64,000 bases of DNA from Haloglomus irregulare (lineage in GTDB: Archaea; Halobacteriota; Halobacteria; Halobacteriales; Haloarculaceae). The notes beneath the pieces are model-generated. The model saw only the letters and a program-made list of their open reading frames with translations, searched no databases and was not told the DNA's origin. Shown here piece after piece: positions 43,520-52,399 of this stretch; within the stretch, counting starts at the first letter, position 1; each line of letters begins with the position of its first letter. Both the position numbers and the translations under genes were made by a program. The DNA is taken from NCBI RefSeq assembly GCF_007421925.1, contig NZ_QMDX01000008.1:62001-126000 (forward strand). Direction: 5' to 3'.

Positions 43520-44015
43520 ATGAGCGATTCCGGACCCCCGCTGGCGACGGTATCTGTTCCCGGCCGCCTGCCTCGGCGCCGCGGCGCTCGTTGTCCGGCG
43601 ACTGCGGGCCGGTCGACCCGGCGCGATCGTGCCGGGCGAGGCCGACGTGAAGGGGGAACCGTCGGTCGAGCTCGACCGCGTTGCCCTCGGCGACGACCGC
43701 TCCGTCGCGACCGGTGGGCCGGACCCGACACTGGCTGCGGACGTGCTGGAGCTGAACCGGGAGGCCGCCGAACTCGTCGACACCGTCGAGGAGGAGCTGT
43801 TCCGCGAACCCGTCGAGACCGCCACCGGCGGCGCCGTCGAGACCGCCACCGGCGGCGCCGTCGAGGTGCCCGACGTGGCGGACGAGGTCGCCCGCCGCAT
43901 CCGCGAGTCCGACGTCCCCGAGACGGCCACCGACGAACTGGAGGCGCTCGGTCCCCGCGGGATGCTCGACTTCGGCTCGCGGCGTCGTCGCGACGTCGCG
44001 GACGACGGGGAGTGA
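43520..44015 (+). pseudogene. single-pass membrane protein with an apparent frameshift
   Basis: The ATG at 43520 opens a frame (MSDSGP) that becomes Arg-rich nonsense. After the C-run at 43535-43539 a neighbouring frame encodes a sensible protein, WRRYLFPAACLGAAALVVRR (a transmembrane helix) then VPGEADVKGEPSVELDRVAL and an acidic C-terminus. Removing one C would give an intact 164-residue protein. Alternatively the GTG at 43629 starts a shorter soluble form. Either decay or a homopolymer sequencing error is possible. The tail holds a perfect 24-bp tandem duplication. Confidence 0.55.
43812..43859 (+). repeat. perfect 24-bp tandem duplication
   Basis: A 24-bp unit beginning GTCGAGACCGCC occurs twice with no mismatch (43812-43835 and 43836-43859). 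It duplicates the eight residues VETATGGA in frame. Its perfection suggests a recent event. Confidence 0.9.
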
Positions 44016-44074
44016 CCCGACTCGACCACGCCGCCTAGTTTTATCGGTCAGCCGTCCGTGCGACGTGCTGTCAC

Positions 44075-44872
44075 ATGACGACAGCCGACGTGGTACACGA
44101 GTTCAACACGGCGACGTGGACGCTCGACAACAGCTTCCTGGTACAGTTGACGAACCCCGGCGAGGGGTACGACGCGGTCTGCCCGTTCTACCTCGTCGAC
44201 CACCCCGAGGGGACGGTCGTGGTCGACACGGGCATCAGCCACGAGATGCTGGACGACCCGGCGGCGTACGGCCAGCACGGCGCCGGCTTCATGGAGGCGT
44301 TCCTGCCGACCATCGACTACGGCCCGGACAGCCACCCGCGGGCTCATCTCGACGACGCCGGCTACGACCCGACGGAGGTGGACTACGTCATCATGACCCA
44401 CCTCCACTCGGACCACGCCGGTCACATGGACAGCTTCCCGAACGCCGAGTTCCTGGTCCAGCAGCAGGAACTCCGGTACGCCAACTGGCCCGTCCCGGTC
44501 CAGGAGGTGTTCTATCTGGAGGGTGACTTCGACATGCTCCGGTCGGCCGAGTACGACGTGACGGCGCTCCAGGGCCCGTACGACGTGTTCGGCGACGGGA
44601 GCGTCCGGACGATGCCGACCCCCGGGCACACGCCCGGCCAACAGTCGGTCGTCGTCGAGCTCCCGGACGCGGGGACGGTCGTCCTCGGGGCGGACATCGC
44701 CCACACGCAGGACGGCTACGAGCGCGAGCACCTGGCCTCGTTCAACTGGGACCTCGGACGGTCGATCGAGTCGCTCCGGGAAATAAAGGCGCTGGCCCGC
44801 CGCGAGGACGCCACCGTCGTGGTCACCCACGACAACGAGGACGGCGAACTGTTCGAGGGCGGGCTCCGGTAG
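44075..44872 (+). CDS. metallo-beta-lactamase-fold hydrolase, AHL-lactonase-like
   Basis: This 265-residue MBL-fold enzyme resembles the N-acyl homoserine lactonase (AiiA) group. Motifs in order: LVDHPEGTVVVDTGISHEM, the metal site THLHSDHAGH near 110-119, PTPGHTPGQQSVVV near 189, the metal Asp in LGADIAHTQ, and the final His in VVTHDNEDGE. It could hydrolyse lactones or other esters in the cytoplasm; the natural substrate is unknown. A TTTTATC box at 44040-44046 is about 30 nt upstream, suggesting a nearly leaderless mRNA. Confidence 0.9.
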   Translation: MTTADVVHEFNTATWTLDNSFLVQLTNPGEGYDAVCPFYLVDHPEGTVVVDTGISHEMLDDPAAYGQHGAGFMEAFLPTIDYGPDSHPRAHLDDAGYDPTEVDYVIMTHLHSDHAGHMDSFPNAEFLVQQQELRYANWPVPVQEVFYLEGDFDMLRSAEYDVTALQGPYDVFGDGSVRTMPTPGHTPGQQSVVVELPDAGTVVLGADIAHTQDGYEREHLASFNWDLGRSIESLREIKALARREDATVVVTHDNEDGELFEGGLR

Positions 44873-44893
44873 GGCCGTCGGCCGGAGCGGCCG

Positions 44894-46093
44894 TCAGGCC
44901 CCGGCCGTCGCCCGCGATGGGAGGAACGCGTAGAGCAGCGCCGCGACCGCGGTGACGGCCGCGAGCAGGTAGAACGCCTCGTCGAACAGGGCGCGGTCGG
45001 CCATCACCCCGACGACGGTCGAGCCGGTCGCCCCGAGCAGAAAGAAGGCCGTCCGGAGGGTGCCCCACGCGGTGCCGGTCACCGCGTCCGGGAGGACGGC
45101 GATGATGTAGGCGTTCGACACCGGCGCGATGGCGAGCCGTGTCCCGAGCACGAGCGAGAGGGCGGCCAGCGGGAGCAGGCCTCCCACGAGCGGCACGGCC
45201 GCGACCGCGACGGCGCCGACCGCGGAGACGACGGTCAGGACGATCCGCTCGCCGTAGCGGTCGGCCAGCGCGCCGCCGCCCAACTGCGCGACCGCGCCGC
45301 CGACGAACAGTAGCGCGAACAGCCCCGCGGCCACCCGCTGGTCGAGCGTCCGCGCGAGGTATGTGACGTAGAACGCGGAGAGCCCCTGGAACGCGAACAG
45401 CATCAGCGTCACCGCGGCCACGGCGATGGCGACGCCCCGGCGCCGGACCGCGCGGAACACGTCCCCGCCGAGGTCGGCCAGTGGGACGGGGTCGGGCGTC
45501 GACGCGCCGTCGCGCTCGGGGACGCTGTGCCAGGCGAAGGCGGCGGCGACCAGCAGCGGCGGCGCCAGCCCGGCGACCACCAGCCGCCAGCCGGCCGACC
45601 CCACCAGCGCCCCCGCGAGGAAGGGGAGTACGGCGGAGCCGACGGACCCGGCGGCCAGCGTCGCGCCGATGGCCGCGCCGTCGTCGTCCGGGAACGTCCG
45701 GGCGAGCGCGGTCCCGCGAGCGGGTCCGTAGAGCCCGGTCGCGAAGCCGAAGGCCGCACAGCCGCCGAGGAAGGCGAGGTAGACGGGCGCCACCCCGAGG
45801 ACGCCGACGCTGCCCGCCGACAGCAGCAGGCTGCCCGCGAGGAGCCGGCGCTCGCCCACCCGGTCGACCAGCGCGCCGGCCGGCGACTGCATCAGCGCGT
45901 AGGTCGCCCAGATGACCGTCACCGCGACCCCGCCGCCGGTGTTTCCCACCTCGAACGCGCCGGTCACCTGCGGCAGCACCGCCGGAACGAGGAAGCGCCC
46001 GCCGATGACGAACACCCAACCGGCCGCGATGGCCAGTAGCACCCACCCCCGGCCGCCGCCGCGCAGTCGGCCCGCCGCCGTACGAACACCCAT
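44894..46093 (-). CDS. MFS transporter
   Basis: This 399-residue protein has twelve predicted transmembrane helices and the MFS signature after helix 2 (GALVDRVGERRLLAGSLLLS), repeated after helix 8 (GGALADRYGERIVLTVVSAV). The substrate is not predictable; the motif layout fits drug- or sugar-type exporters. The start at 46093 (MGVRTAAGR) was preferred over a GTG at 46120. It lies downstream of the lactonase-like gene in convergent orientation. Confidence 0.9.
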   Translation of the reverse strand: MGVRTAAGRLRGGGRGWVLLAIAAGWVFVIGGRFLVPAVLPQVTGAFEVGNTGGGVAVTVIWATYALMQSPAGALVDRVGERRLLAGSLLLSAGSVGVLGVAPVYLAFLGGCAAFGFATGLYGPARGTALARTFPDDDGAAIGATLAAGSVGSAVLPFLAGALVGSAGWRLVVAGLAPPLLVAAAFAWHSVPERDGASTPDPVPLADLGGDVFRAVRRRGVAIAVAAVTLMLFAFQGLSAFYVTYLARTLDQRVAAGLFALLFVGGAVAQLGGGALADRYGERIVLTVVSAVGAVAVAAVPLVGGLLPLAALSLVLGTRLAIAPVSNAYIIAVLPDAVTGTAWGTLRTAFFLLGATGSTVVGVMADRALFDEAFYLLAAVTAVAALLYAFLPSRATAGA

Positions 46094-46253
46094 CCACCCG
46101 GTCGGAGTCGTGGGCGCCACTACGCCGTTCCGGTTTCCGCCGGGATGCCGAGCCGATGCGGATCGCGTGGTAATGTCCGTATTCCCCGTTCAAACTCCGG
46201 AACAAGTCGGGTATCACCCCGATAGATCACGAACCGCCCCGGAAACGGACGTA

Positions 46254-47459
46254 TCAGTACGACTTCGGCAGCCCGAGTGCGGTCGTCCCGATGTAGTTCA
46301 GCGCGAGCTCCTGGGCGATGGGGACCAGCCGGCAGAGGCGGGCCTCCCGGAAGTACCGCTCCACGTCGTACTCGCGGGCGACGCCGAAGCCGCCGTGGGC
46401 CTGGACCGCGGCGTCGGCGGCCTCGAAGGCGGCCTCGGCGGCGAGGTACTTCGCCGTGTTCGCCAGCACGCCCGCCTGCTCGCGCTCGACGTCGTGGATC
46501 CGGTCGGCGGCGTTGTAGACGACGTGCTTCGCGGCGACGAGGTCGGCGAACGCCTCCGCCAGCGGGTGCTGGATGGCCTGGTTCTTCCCGATGGGCCGGT
46601 CGAACACCTCGCGCTCGGCGGCGTACTCGGCGCCGGCGTCGAGTGCGGCCTCGCCGAGCCCGATGCACTCGGCGGCGATGACCAGCCGCTCCTCGTTGAG
46701 TCCGTCCAGCAGCTGGTAGAACCCCCGGCCCTCCTCGCCGATGAGGCGGTCCGCCGGCACCCGGGCCCCCTCGAACCAGAGTTCGTAGCTGTGGACCGCG
46801 CTCGCGGCCGTCTTGGGTATCCGTCGCGTCTCCAGGGCGCCCTGCTCGCGGAGCGCGTCCACGTCAGCGAGGAACATGGAGATGCCCCGGGTGCGCTTCT
46901 CGACGGCGTCCCGTGGGGTGGTCCGGGCCATCAGGACGATGTAGTCCGTCCGGTCGACCCGGGAGATCCAGAGCTTCTGCCCGTCGACGACGTACTCCTC
47001 CGGGTCGCCGTCGTCGGTCGCGGGGACGGCGACGGTCTCGAGCGCCGTCGAATCCGAGCCCGCGTTCGGCTCGGTCAGGCCGAGCGACTGGACCGCCGCC
47101 TCGCCGCGGGCCAGCTTCGGCAGCAGTTCCTCCTTCAGCGACTCGCTGGCGTACTCGACGATGGGCGGGACGTTGTAGATGCCGCCGTGAACGGCCTGCG
47201 TGGCGGCGAACCCGCCGCCACTGGCGGCGATCTCCTCCATCATCACCACGACCTCCGGCGTCCCCATCCCCGGGCCGCCGTACGCCTCGGGGACGAGCGC
47301 GCCGAGCCAGCCGTCCCCGGCGAGCGTGTCGACGAACGCGTCCGGGTACCGCTCCTCGCGGTCGCACTCGCGCCAGTAGTCGTCGCCGTACGCCTCGCAG
47401 ATCTCGCGGATGGACCGCCGGACGAGTCGCTGCTCCTCCGAGAGGTCGACCGTGTCCAT
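46254..47459 (-). CDS. acyl-CoA dehydrogenase
   Basis: This 401-residue flavoenzyme introduces a 2,3-double bond into acyl-CoA in beta-oxidation or branched amino acid breakdown, passing electrons to ETF. Features: LVPEAYGGPGMGTPEVVVMM, the FAD motif LGLTEPNAGSDSTALET near 126-142, DRTDYIVLMA, and the C-terminal region AVQAHGGFGVAREYDVERYF near 359. The specificity is not clear. It reads away from the glycosyltransferase gene, which starts at 47596, and no other beta-oxidation gene is adjacent. Confidence 0.93.
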   Translation of the reverse strand: MDTVDLSEEQRLVRRSIREICEAYGDDYWRECDREERYPDAFVDTLAGDGWLGALVPEAYGGPGMGTPEVVVMMEEIAASGGGFAATQAVHGGIYNVPPIVEYASESLKEELLPKLARGEAAVQSLGLTEPNAGSDSTALETVAVPATDDGDPEEYVVDGQKLWISRVDRTDYIVLMARTTPRDAVEKRTRGISMFLADVDALREQGALETRRIPKTAASAVHSYELWFEGARVPADRLIGEEGRGFYQLLDGLNEERLVIAAECIGLGEAALDAGAEYAAEREVFDRPIGKNQAIQHPLAEAFADLVAAKHVVYNAADRIHDVEREQAGVLANTAKYLAAEAAFEAADAAVQAHGGFGVAREYDVERYFREARLCRLVPIAQELALNYIGTTALGLPKSY

Positions 47460-47595
47460 GGCCGCGCGAACCGGTCCCATGCCTCCGTGGAGGGCCGAAG
47501 CGGGCATGAATCCACGGTCGAACCGGATGCGGCCCGTCACGATCCCGCCGTCGCGACCCGACAGCGTTTAGCCCGCCGCCCGAATCCCTCCGGCG

Positions 47596-48654
47596 ATGCG
47601 GGTCCTCAACTACCTCGAACTGGAGGACCGGTTGGCGCGCAGCGGTATCGGCACCAGCACTGCCCACCAGCGGGCGGCGCTGGCCGACACCGACCACGTC
47701 GTCGAGACCTCGCCGTGGCGCGGCGGGTCGCCGGTCGCCGCGGCGGGTCGTCGTCTGCTCGGCGACTCGCCCTTCCGCGACTACGACCTGGCCCACTGCA
47801 ACGTCATCGGGCCGGGGAGCGTCGCCGTCGCCCGCCACGCCCGCCGGAACGGGGTGCCGCTCGTCCTCCACGCCCACGTCACGGCCGAGGACTTCGCCGA
47901 GTCGTTCCGGTTCTCCTCCCGGGTGACGGGCCCGCTGCGGCGCTACCTCCGCTGGTTCTACTCGCAGGCCGACCTCGTCCTCGTCCCCTCCGAATACACC
48001 CGCTCGAACATCGAGACCTACCCCGTCGACGCCCCCATCCGCCAGATGACCAACGGCGTCGACGCCGGGCGGCTCGCGGGCCACGAGGGGCTCCGCGAGG
48101 AGTACCGCGACCGGTACGGTATCGACGGGCTGAGCGTGTTCACGGTCGGGAGCGTCTTCGAGCGCAAGGGCCTGACGACGTTCTGTGAACTCGCGCGGGC
48201 GGTCGACTACGACTTCACCTGGTTCGGCCACGTCGACGAGGGACCGCACGCCTCGCCGGTCGTCCGCGAGTGGACGAGCGACCCGCCCGAGAACGTCACG
48301 TTCACGGGCTGGGTGGAGGACGTCCGCGGTTCGTACGGCGCCGGCGACGTGTTCCTCCTCCCGACGAAGGACGAGAACCAGGGCATCGTCGTGCTGGAGG
48401 CGATGGCCTGCGGGAAAGCGGTCGTCCTGAGCGACATCCCCGTCTTCCGGGAGTTCTACACGGACGGGGAGGACTGTCTCATGTGCTCGTCGTTCGGGGA
48501 GTACGTCGACGCGCTGGACCGGCTGGCGGCGAACCCGGGGCTCCGCGAGCGTCTCGGCGAGAACGCAGAGGAGACGGCCGCCGAGCACTCGCTGGACCGC
48601 GTGGCGCGGGAACTGGACGACGCCTACCGGTCGGTGGTCGAGACGCGGTCCTGA
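47596..48654 (+). CDS. glycosyltransferase family 4
   Basis: This 352-residue GT-B enzyme has an acceptor domain in the N-terminal half, HAHVTAEDFAES near 93-104, VPSEYTRSNIETYPVD, and the donor domain FTVGSVFERKGLTTFCELA. The family signature is ENQGIVVLEAMACGKAVVLS near 261-280, with the two Glu in an EX7E arrangement. It probably transfers a sugar to a lipid or polysaccharide at the membrane. A GTTTAGCC box at 47564-47571 suits a leaderless start. The donor sugar is unknown. Confidence 0.9.
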   Translation: MRVLNYLELEDRLARSGIGTSTAHQRAALADTDHVVETSPWRGGSPVAAAGRRLLGDSPFRDYDLAHCNVIGPGSVAVARHARRNGVPLVLHAHVTAEDFAESFRFSSRVTGPLRRYLRWFYSQADLVLVPSEYTRSNIETYPVDAPIRQMTNGVDAGRLAGHEGLREEYRDRYGIDGLSVFTVGSVFERKGLTTFCELARAVDYDFTWFGHVDEGPHASPVVREWTSDPPENVTFTGWVEDVRGSYGAGDVFLLPTKDENQGIVVLEAMACGKAVVLSDIPVFREFYTDGEDCLMCSSFGEYVDALDRLAANPGLRERLGENAEETAAEHSLDRVARELDDAYRSVVETRS

Positions 48655-48718
48655 GCGGGCGCCGGCGACCAGCGCGGCCGCTGAGCGGGCGAGAACGGTG
48701 ACGAGAGATGCCGGTCGT

Positions 48719-48895
48719 CTACGCGCGGGACTCGACGACGTCCAGCACCTCGGCCTCGATGTCGGCGAGGCCACCGGTGGGGTGGACGAGCGCGTGGCCG
48801 CAGACGGCGCAGGCCACCTCGGTGGAGGCCTTGCCGAAGACGGTCTGTTCGTTCTCGCAGTCCGGACATCGGACCGAGACGAAATCACCCGACAT
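48719..48895 (-). CDS. rps27e: 30S ribosomal protein S27e
   Basis: This 58-residue zinc-ribbon ribosomal protein uses Cys10, Cys13, Cys29 and Cys32 (RCPDCENEQTVFGKAS and CAVCGHAL). Its ATG overlaps the rpl44e stop codon by 1 nt (TAATG). In many archaea eIF2-alpha and nop10 follow, but here the next gene on this side is the convergent glycosyltransferase, so that operon is shortened. Confidence 0.96.
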   Translation of the reverse strand: MSGDFVSVRCPDCENEQTVFGKASTEVACAVCGHALVHPTGGLADIEAEVLDVVESRA

Positions 48896-49176
48896 TATTC
48901 CGTCAGCTCCAGTTTGCCCGCGCGCCATCCCTCGCGGAGGTGGGCCGACCCACAGTCCGAGCAGCGGTAGCGCAGGTCGGTCTTCTTGGTCGGCTTGTCG
49001 CCACCGGGGACCTTTGAGAAGCGCCCGGCGTTGCCGATGACGCTCTTGCCCCGACGGGTTCGACGCGCGTCCCACTTGGTGCCCGAGGAGCGGCCCGTCC
49101 GGACCTTCTCCACCTCGTGTTGGTGGTGCGCGTCACAGTGCGGGCAGTACGTGTTGAACCGGCGTGGCATCTCCAT
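48895..49176 (-). CDS. rpl44e: 50S ribosomal protein L44e
   Basis: This 93-residue basic ribosomal protein starts [20 protein letters not shown], with the zinc Cys pairs YCPHC and RCSDC. It lies in the large subunit near the E site. A TTTTAG box at 49204-49209 (minus strand), about 30 nt upstream of the ATG, implies an almost leaderless transcript for the rpl44e-rps27e operon. Confidence 0.96.
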   Translation of the reverse strand: MEMPRRFNTYCPHCDAHHQHEVEKVRTGRSSGTKWDARRTRRGKSVIGNAGRFSKVPGGDKPTKKTDLRYRCSDCGSAHLREGWRAGKLELTE

Positions 49177-49288
49177 GGTTTGCCGACGGTAGCGCGTCGG
49201 CCCCTAAAACCGGTTCGGTTCCACCCCCGCTCACCCCCGGAGGCGGTGCTTCGACACGCTTAACCCCCGATGTTCGAAACCCACCCAC

Positions 49289-49555
49289 ATGAAGCGGCTC
49301 ATCATCCACGGGGACCCCGGCATCCGAAAGGAGGCCGTCATCGAGGTCGACGGCGAGGAGTACGTCTGCTTCGGCATCGCCCGCCAGGGCGACTGGCACG
49401 GCCCGGACGAGGTCCAGCTCTGGTGCACCGTCGGTAGCGAGGACGAGCGCGAGACCTTCGCCAAGCGGGAGTTCATCCCGATGCACATGGACGTGATTGA
49501 CGTCGACGCCGCGGCCGTCGAGGTCAAGAGCGAGAAGAGCGACCTCGCGGTCTGA
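49289..49555 (+). CDS. HAH_0734-type small protein
   Basis: This 88-residue protein resembles, from memory, the haloarchaeal HAH_0734 family: MKRLIIHGDPGIRKEAVIEV, ARQGDWHGPDEVQLWCTVG, then HMDVIDVDAAAVEV. It is beta-rich and acidic. Its function is unknown, but its place divergent from rpl44e suggests a housekeeping setting. A CTTAAC box at 49259-49264 is 27 nt before the ATG, so it is leaderless. Confidence 0.85.
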   Translation: MKRLIIHGDPGIRKEAVIEVDGEEYVCFGIARQGDWHGPDEVQLWCTVGSEDERETFAKREFIPMHMDVIDVDAAAVEVKSEKSDLAV

Positions 49556-49607
49556 GGCGGCCGCCACAGCCGGGACCCTTTTCGCCGCCCGTCCGCAACG
49601 AGGGGAC

Positions 49608-50348
49608 ATGTCCACGCGGGGTGCCGCCGTCGAGGGCGCGACCTTCCGCGACCGCGCGGTCTACCTCGAACGCGCCGGCGCGCTCGTACTCGCCGACACG
49701 CATCTCGGGCGGGACCAGCGCTCGAACGTCCAGCTCCGGCTCGGCGAGGACCGCGACATCACACAGCGGGTCGTCGCGCTGCTGGAGCGGTTCGAGCCGG
49801 ACGAACTGGTCGTCGGCGGCGACCTGCTCCACTCCTTCCAGGGGGTCCCGCGCGGCGTCCGCGAGTCGCTGCGCGACCTGCAGCGGGCCGTCGAGGACGC
49901 CGCCGCCCGCGTGGTTGTCACGCCCGGCAACCACGACACCATGCTCGGGGAGCTGTGGGACGGGCCCACGGCCGACGCGCACCGCCTCACGGATGGCGAC
50001 CGCGAGGTGGTCGTCCTGCACGGCCACGAGCCGCCCGCCGTCGACGGGGACGACCCCGCCGACCCGGACCTCTACGTCGTGGGCCACGACCATCCGACCA
50101 TCGAGATCGAGGGGCAGCGCCGGCCCTGCTACCTCCACGGGCGGGGCTGCTACCGGGGTGCGGACCTGCTGATGCTGCCGCCGTTCACCCGGCTGGCCGC
50201 GGGCACGCCGGTCAACGGGATGTCGACGGCCGACTTCATGTCGCCGCTGGTGACCGACGCGGACCTGCTCCGGCCGCTCGTCCACGACGAGGCCGCCGCG
50301 GAGACGCTGGCGTTCCCGCCGCTGGGCCGGTTCCGGGAACTGCTGTGA
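49608..50348 (+). CDS. calcineurin-like metallophosphoesterase
   Basis: This 246-residue protein has the metal-binding motifs of the superfamily in order: LADTHLGRDQ near 27-36, VGGDLLHSFQ near 67, VTPGNHDTMLGE near 104, VLHGHEP and VVGHDHPTIEIEG near 160. The HPT and CYLHGRG parts resemble small haloarchaeal phosphoesterases of unknown substrate, possibly linked to DNA or nucleotide turnover. A TTTT box near 49580 suits a leaderless start. Confidence 0.9.
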   Translation: MSTRGAAVEGATFRDRAVYLERAGALVLADTHLGRDQRSNVQLRLGEDRDITQRVVALLERFEPDELVVGGDLLHSFQGVPRGVRESLRDLQRAVEDAAARVVVTPGNHDTMLGELWDGPTADAHRLTDGDREVVVLHGHEPPAVDGDDPADPDLYVVGHDHPTIEIEGQRRPCYLHGRGCYRGADLLMLPPFTRLAAGTPVNGMSTADFMSPLVTDADLLRPLVHDEAAAETLAFPPLGRFRELL

Positions 50349-50364
50349 ACCGGTCGCCGGCCCG

Positions 50365-51651
50365 TCAGACGCCCTGCTCGTCCAGCACCGCCCCCGTCGC
50401 GCGGGCGCCGCTGTCGAGCGCGGCCTGGATGGAGGACCAGGAGGTGTAATCACCGGCGAGGTAGACCGGCCCGTCGGGGTCGCGGATTCCGGGCAGGTTG
50501 TCGCGGAAGCCCGGCGGCTGCGCGAACTGCGCGAACGGGACGCGGTCCGTGTGCTCGTGCCGGAGCTCGTCGAACCGGTGCTCGGGATACCAGTCGGCCA
50601 GCGCCGCACGGAGCTCCTCGGTCAGCTCCGAGTCGGCCGCGTCCTCGACGCCGAGCCACGTGGCGCTCAGCAGCTGCCGGCCGTCCGGGGCGTACTCGGG
50701 TGCGACCGCGGAGATCGGGACGACCTCGTTGGGCCGCGCGTCGGCGGCGTTGAGCAGGATGCGCCCCCCGGTCCGGAGGTCCTTGTTCGCCGGGAGCGAG
50801 TAGTAGCCCGTCGTGCAGCCCCGGCGCTCCTCCGGCGCCCGGACACCTGTCAGGTCGCTCGCGGTCCTCGGGTCCGTCGCGACCATGCAGGCATCGAACC
50901 GACGGGTGCCGGACACGCCGTCCAGCGTGAGCGCGACGCCGTCGGTCTGCGGGTCCGGCCCGTCCGGCTCGACGCCGGTGACGGCCTGCCCGGCGTGGAG
51001 GGTCGCGTCGGTTCGCTCGGCGCGCGCGACCAGCTGCTCCGGGATGGCCCCCATCCCCGCCGCCGGGACCGCGATGGCGCCCGCGGAGAGGCATTTGAAC
51101 GTGTACCGGAACACCGCCGCCGACGAGGCGAGCGAGCGGTCCAGCGTCACGCCGCCGTAGAACGGCTCCGCGAACCGCTCGACGAGCGCGGTCGAGAAGC
51201 CGTAGTCCGCGAGGAACTCCCGGATGGACGTATCCTCCCCGGCGAAGACCTCGCGTTCGCTCCGCCCCGCGAGCTGGCGCTGGAGCCGGAACAGCCGGAG
51301 CTTGTCGGTCAGCCGGACATCGCGGTTCAGTATCGTCTCGACCGCGGCCCCGGGGTCCCGGAGCGGGTCCGACAGCGTCGACCGCCGCCCCGGCCGGCAG
51401 ATGATGGCCCCCGGCGGGAACCGTCGCAGGTTCAGCCGCTTGAGGTCGAGCTCGCGCCTCGCCGCGGGGTATGAGGTGAACAGCACCTGGAACCCGCGGT
51501 CGAACGTGTAGTCCCCGTCGTGGGTCGTCCGGACCCGGCCGCCGAACTCGTCGCGGCGCTCGAACAGTTCCGCGCGAGCGCCGGCCTCCGCGAGTCGTCG
51601 GGCGGCGACCAGCCCGGCCAGCCCACCGCCGACGACGGCGACATCGGTCAT
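50365..51651 (-). CDS. amine-oxidase/phytoene-desaturase-like flavoprotein
   Basis: This 428-residue FAD-dependent enzyme starts with the dinucleotide motif VAVVGGGLAGLVAARRLAEA near 4-23, continues with FERRDEFGGRVRTTHDG, and ends with the FAD-contacting LAGDYTSWSSIQAALDSG near 397-414. This is the layout of protoporphyrinogen oxidase- or phytoene desaturase-like proteins. A role in carotenoid or terpenoid metabolism is possible, but no pathway neighbour supports it. It reads toward the phosphoesterase gene. Confidence 0.9.
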   Translation of the reverse strand: MTDVAVVGGGLAGLVAARRLAEAGARAELFERRDEFGGRVRTTHDGDYTFDRGFQVLFTSYPAARRELDLKRLNLRRFPPGAIICRPGRRSTLSDPLRDPGAAVETILNRDVRLTDKLRLFRLQRQLAGRSEREVFAGEDTSIREFLADYGFSTALVERFAEPFYGGVTLDRSLASSAAVFRYTFKCLSAGAIAVPAAGMGAIPEQLVARAERTDATLHAGQAVTGVEPDGPDPQTDGVALTLDGVSGTRRFDACMVATDPRTASDLTGVRAPEERRGCTTGYYSLPANKDLRTGGRILLNAADARPNEVVPISAVAPEYAPDGRQLLSATWLGVEDAADSELTEELRAALADWYPEHRFDELRHEHTDRVPFAQFAQPPGFRDNLPGIRDPDGPVYLAGDYTSWSSIQAALDSGARATGAVLDEQGV

Positions 51652-51675
51652 GTGGTGCGGTTCTCGCGGCGGGGA

Positions 51676-52398
51676 CTAAACCGCTGTCGTCACGAGCCGC
51701 GGTTCCACCGGCGAGTCGCCGGGCAGCCCCAGCGGCCCGGCGACCTCGAAGACGAACAGGAGGTAGTACAGCGAGATGGCGAGCAGCGTCAGCCCGGTGA
51801 GGACCTCGATAGTGCGCTGGTGTCCCGTCAGCAGCCCGAGCACGCGGTTCCGCGCGCCCTCGGAGACGACGGCGAAGGCGAGCAGCGGGGTGGCCATGCC
51901 GACGCCGAAGACGCCGAAGTTGGTGATGCTGGACACGGGGTCGGTGAACAGGAAGGCGCGGGCGAAGAAGACGGAGATGAACCCCGGGTTGCAGGGGAGG
52001 ACGATGGCGCCGAAGAAGGCGCCGTAGGCGAACGCGGACAGCGACGGGTACTGGCTCCCCGGCGGCTCGACGGTCGGGAGCCGCGACTGCGGGTGGAGGT
52101 CGGCGACGAGGACGACGCCGAGTGCCGCCAGCAGGACGAACGCCGGGACCGACACCGACTCCACGACCGCGGTCAGGGATATCTCGAGCAGCGTGGTGAA
52201 CAGGACGCCGATGCCCGCCATGAAGCTGATGACCCCCAGCGCGACCAGCCCCCCGAGGACGGCGATGGAGGGGGCGTCCTCGTCCTGGTTCGAGAGGAAG
52301 GCGAGGAACCCCGGATAGAGCGGGATGACGCAGACGGCCGAGAGCGGCGTCGCCAGCCCGAGCGTGTAGGAGGTCGCGAGCTGGCCGAGTAACCCCAT
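51676..52398 (-). CDS. ccdA: CcdA-family membrane protein (thiol-disulfide transporter)
   Basis: This 240-residue protein has six predicted transmembrane helices: LGLATPLSAVCVIPLYPGFL in the first and FGAIVLPCNPGFISVFFARA in the fourth carry the two conserved Cys, each near Pro. CcdA passes electrons from cytoplasmic thioredoxin across the membrane, for cytochrome c or disulfide maturation outside. The ATG comes 1 nt after the stop codon of the thioredoxin-like lipoprotein, so the pair is an operon. The start at 52398 gives the family N-terminus. Confidence 0.9.
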   Translation of the reverse strand: MGLLGQLATSYTLGLATPLSAVCVIPLYPGFLAFLSNQDEDAPSIAVLGGLVALGVISFMAGIGVLFTTLLEISLTAVVESVSVPAFVLLAALGVVLVADLHPQSRLPTVEPPGSQYPSLSAFAYGAFFGAIVLPCNPGFISVFFARAFLFTDPVSSITNFGVFGVGMATPLLAFAVVSEGARNRVLGLLTGHQRTIEVLTGLTLLAISLYYLLFVFEVAGPLGLPGDSPVEPRLVTTAV

Positions 52399-52399
52399 C

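Noticed and set aside
44075-44872. Quorum-quenching defence system
   Set aside because: The enzyme is lactonase-like, but nothing around it supports signalling or defence, and many MBL enzymes share these motifs.
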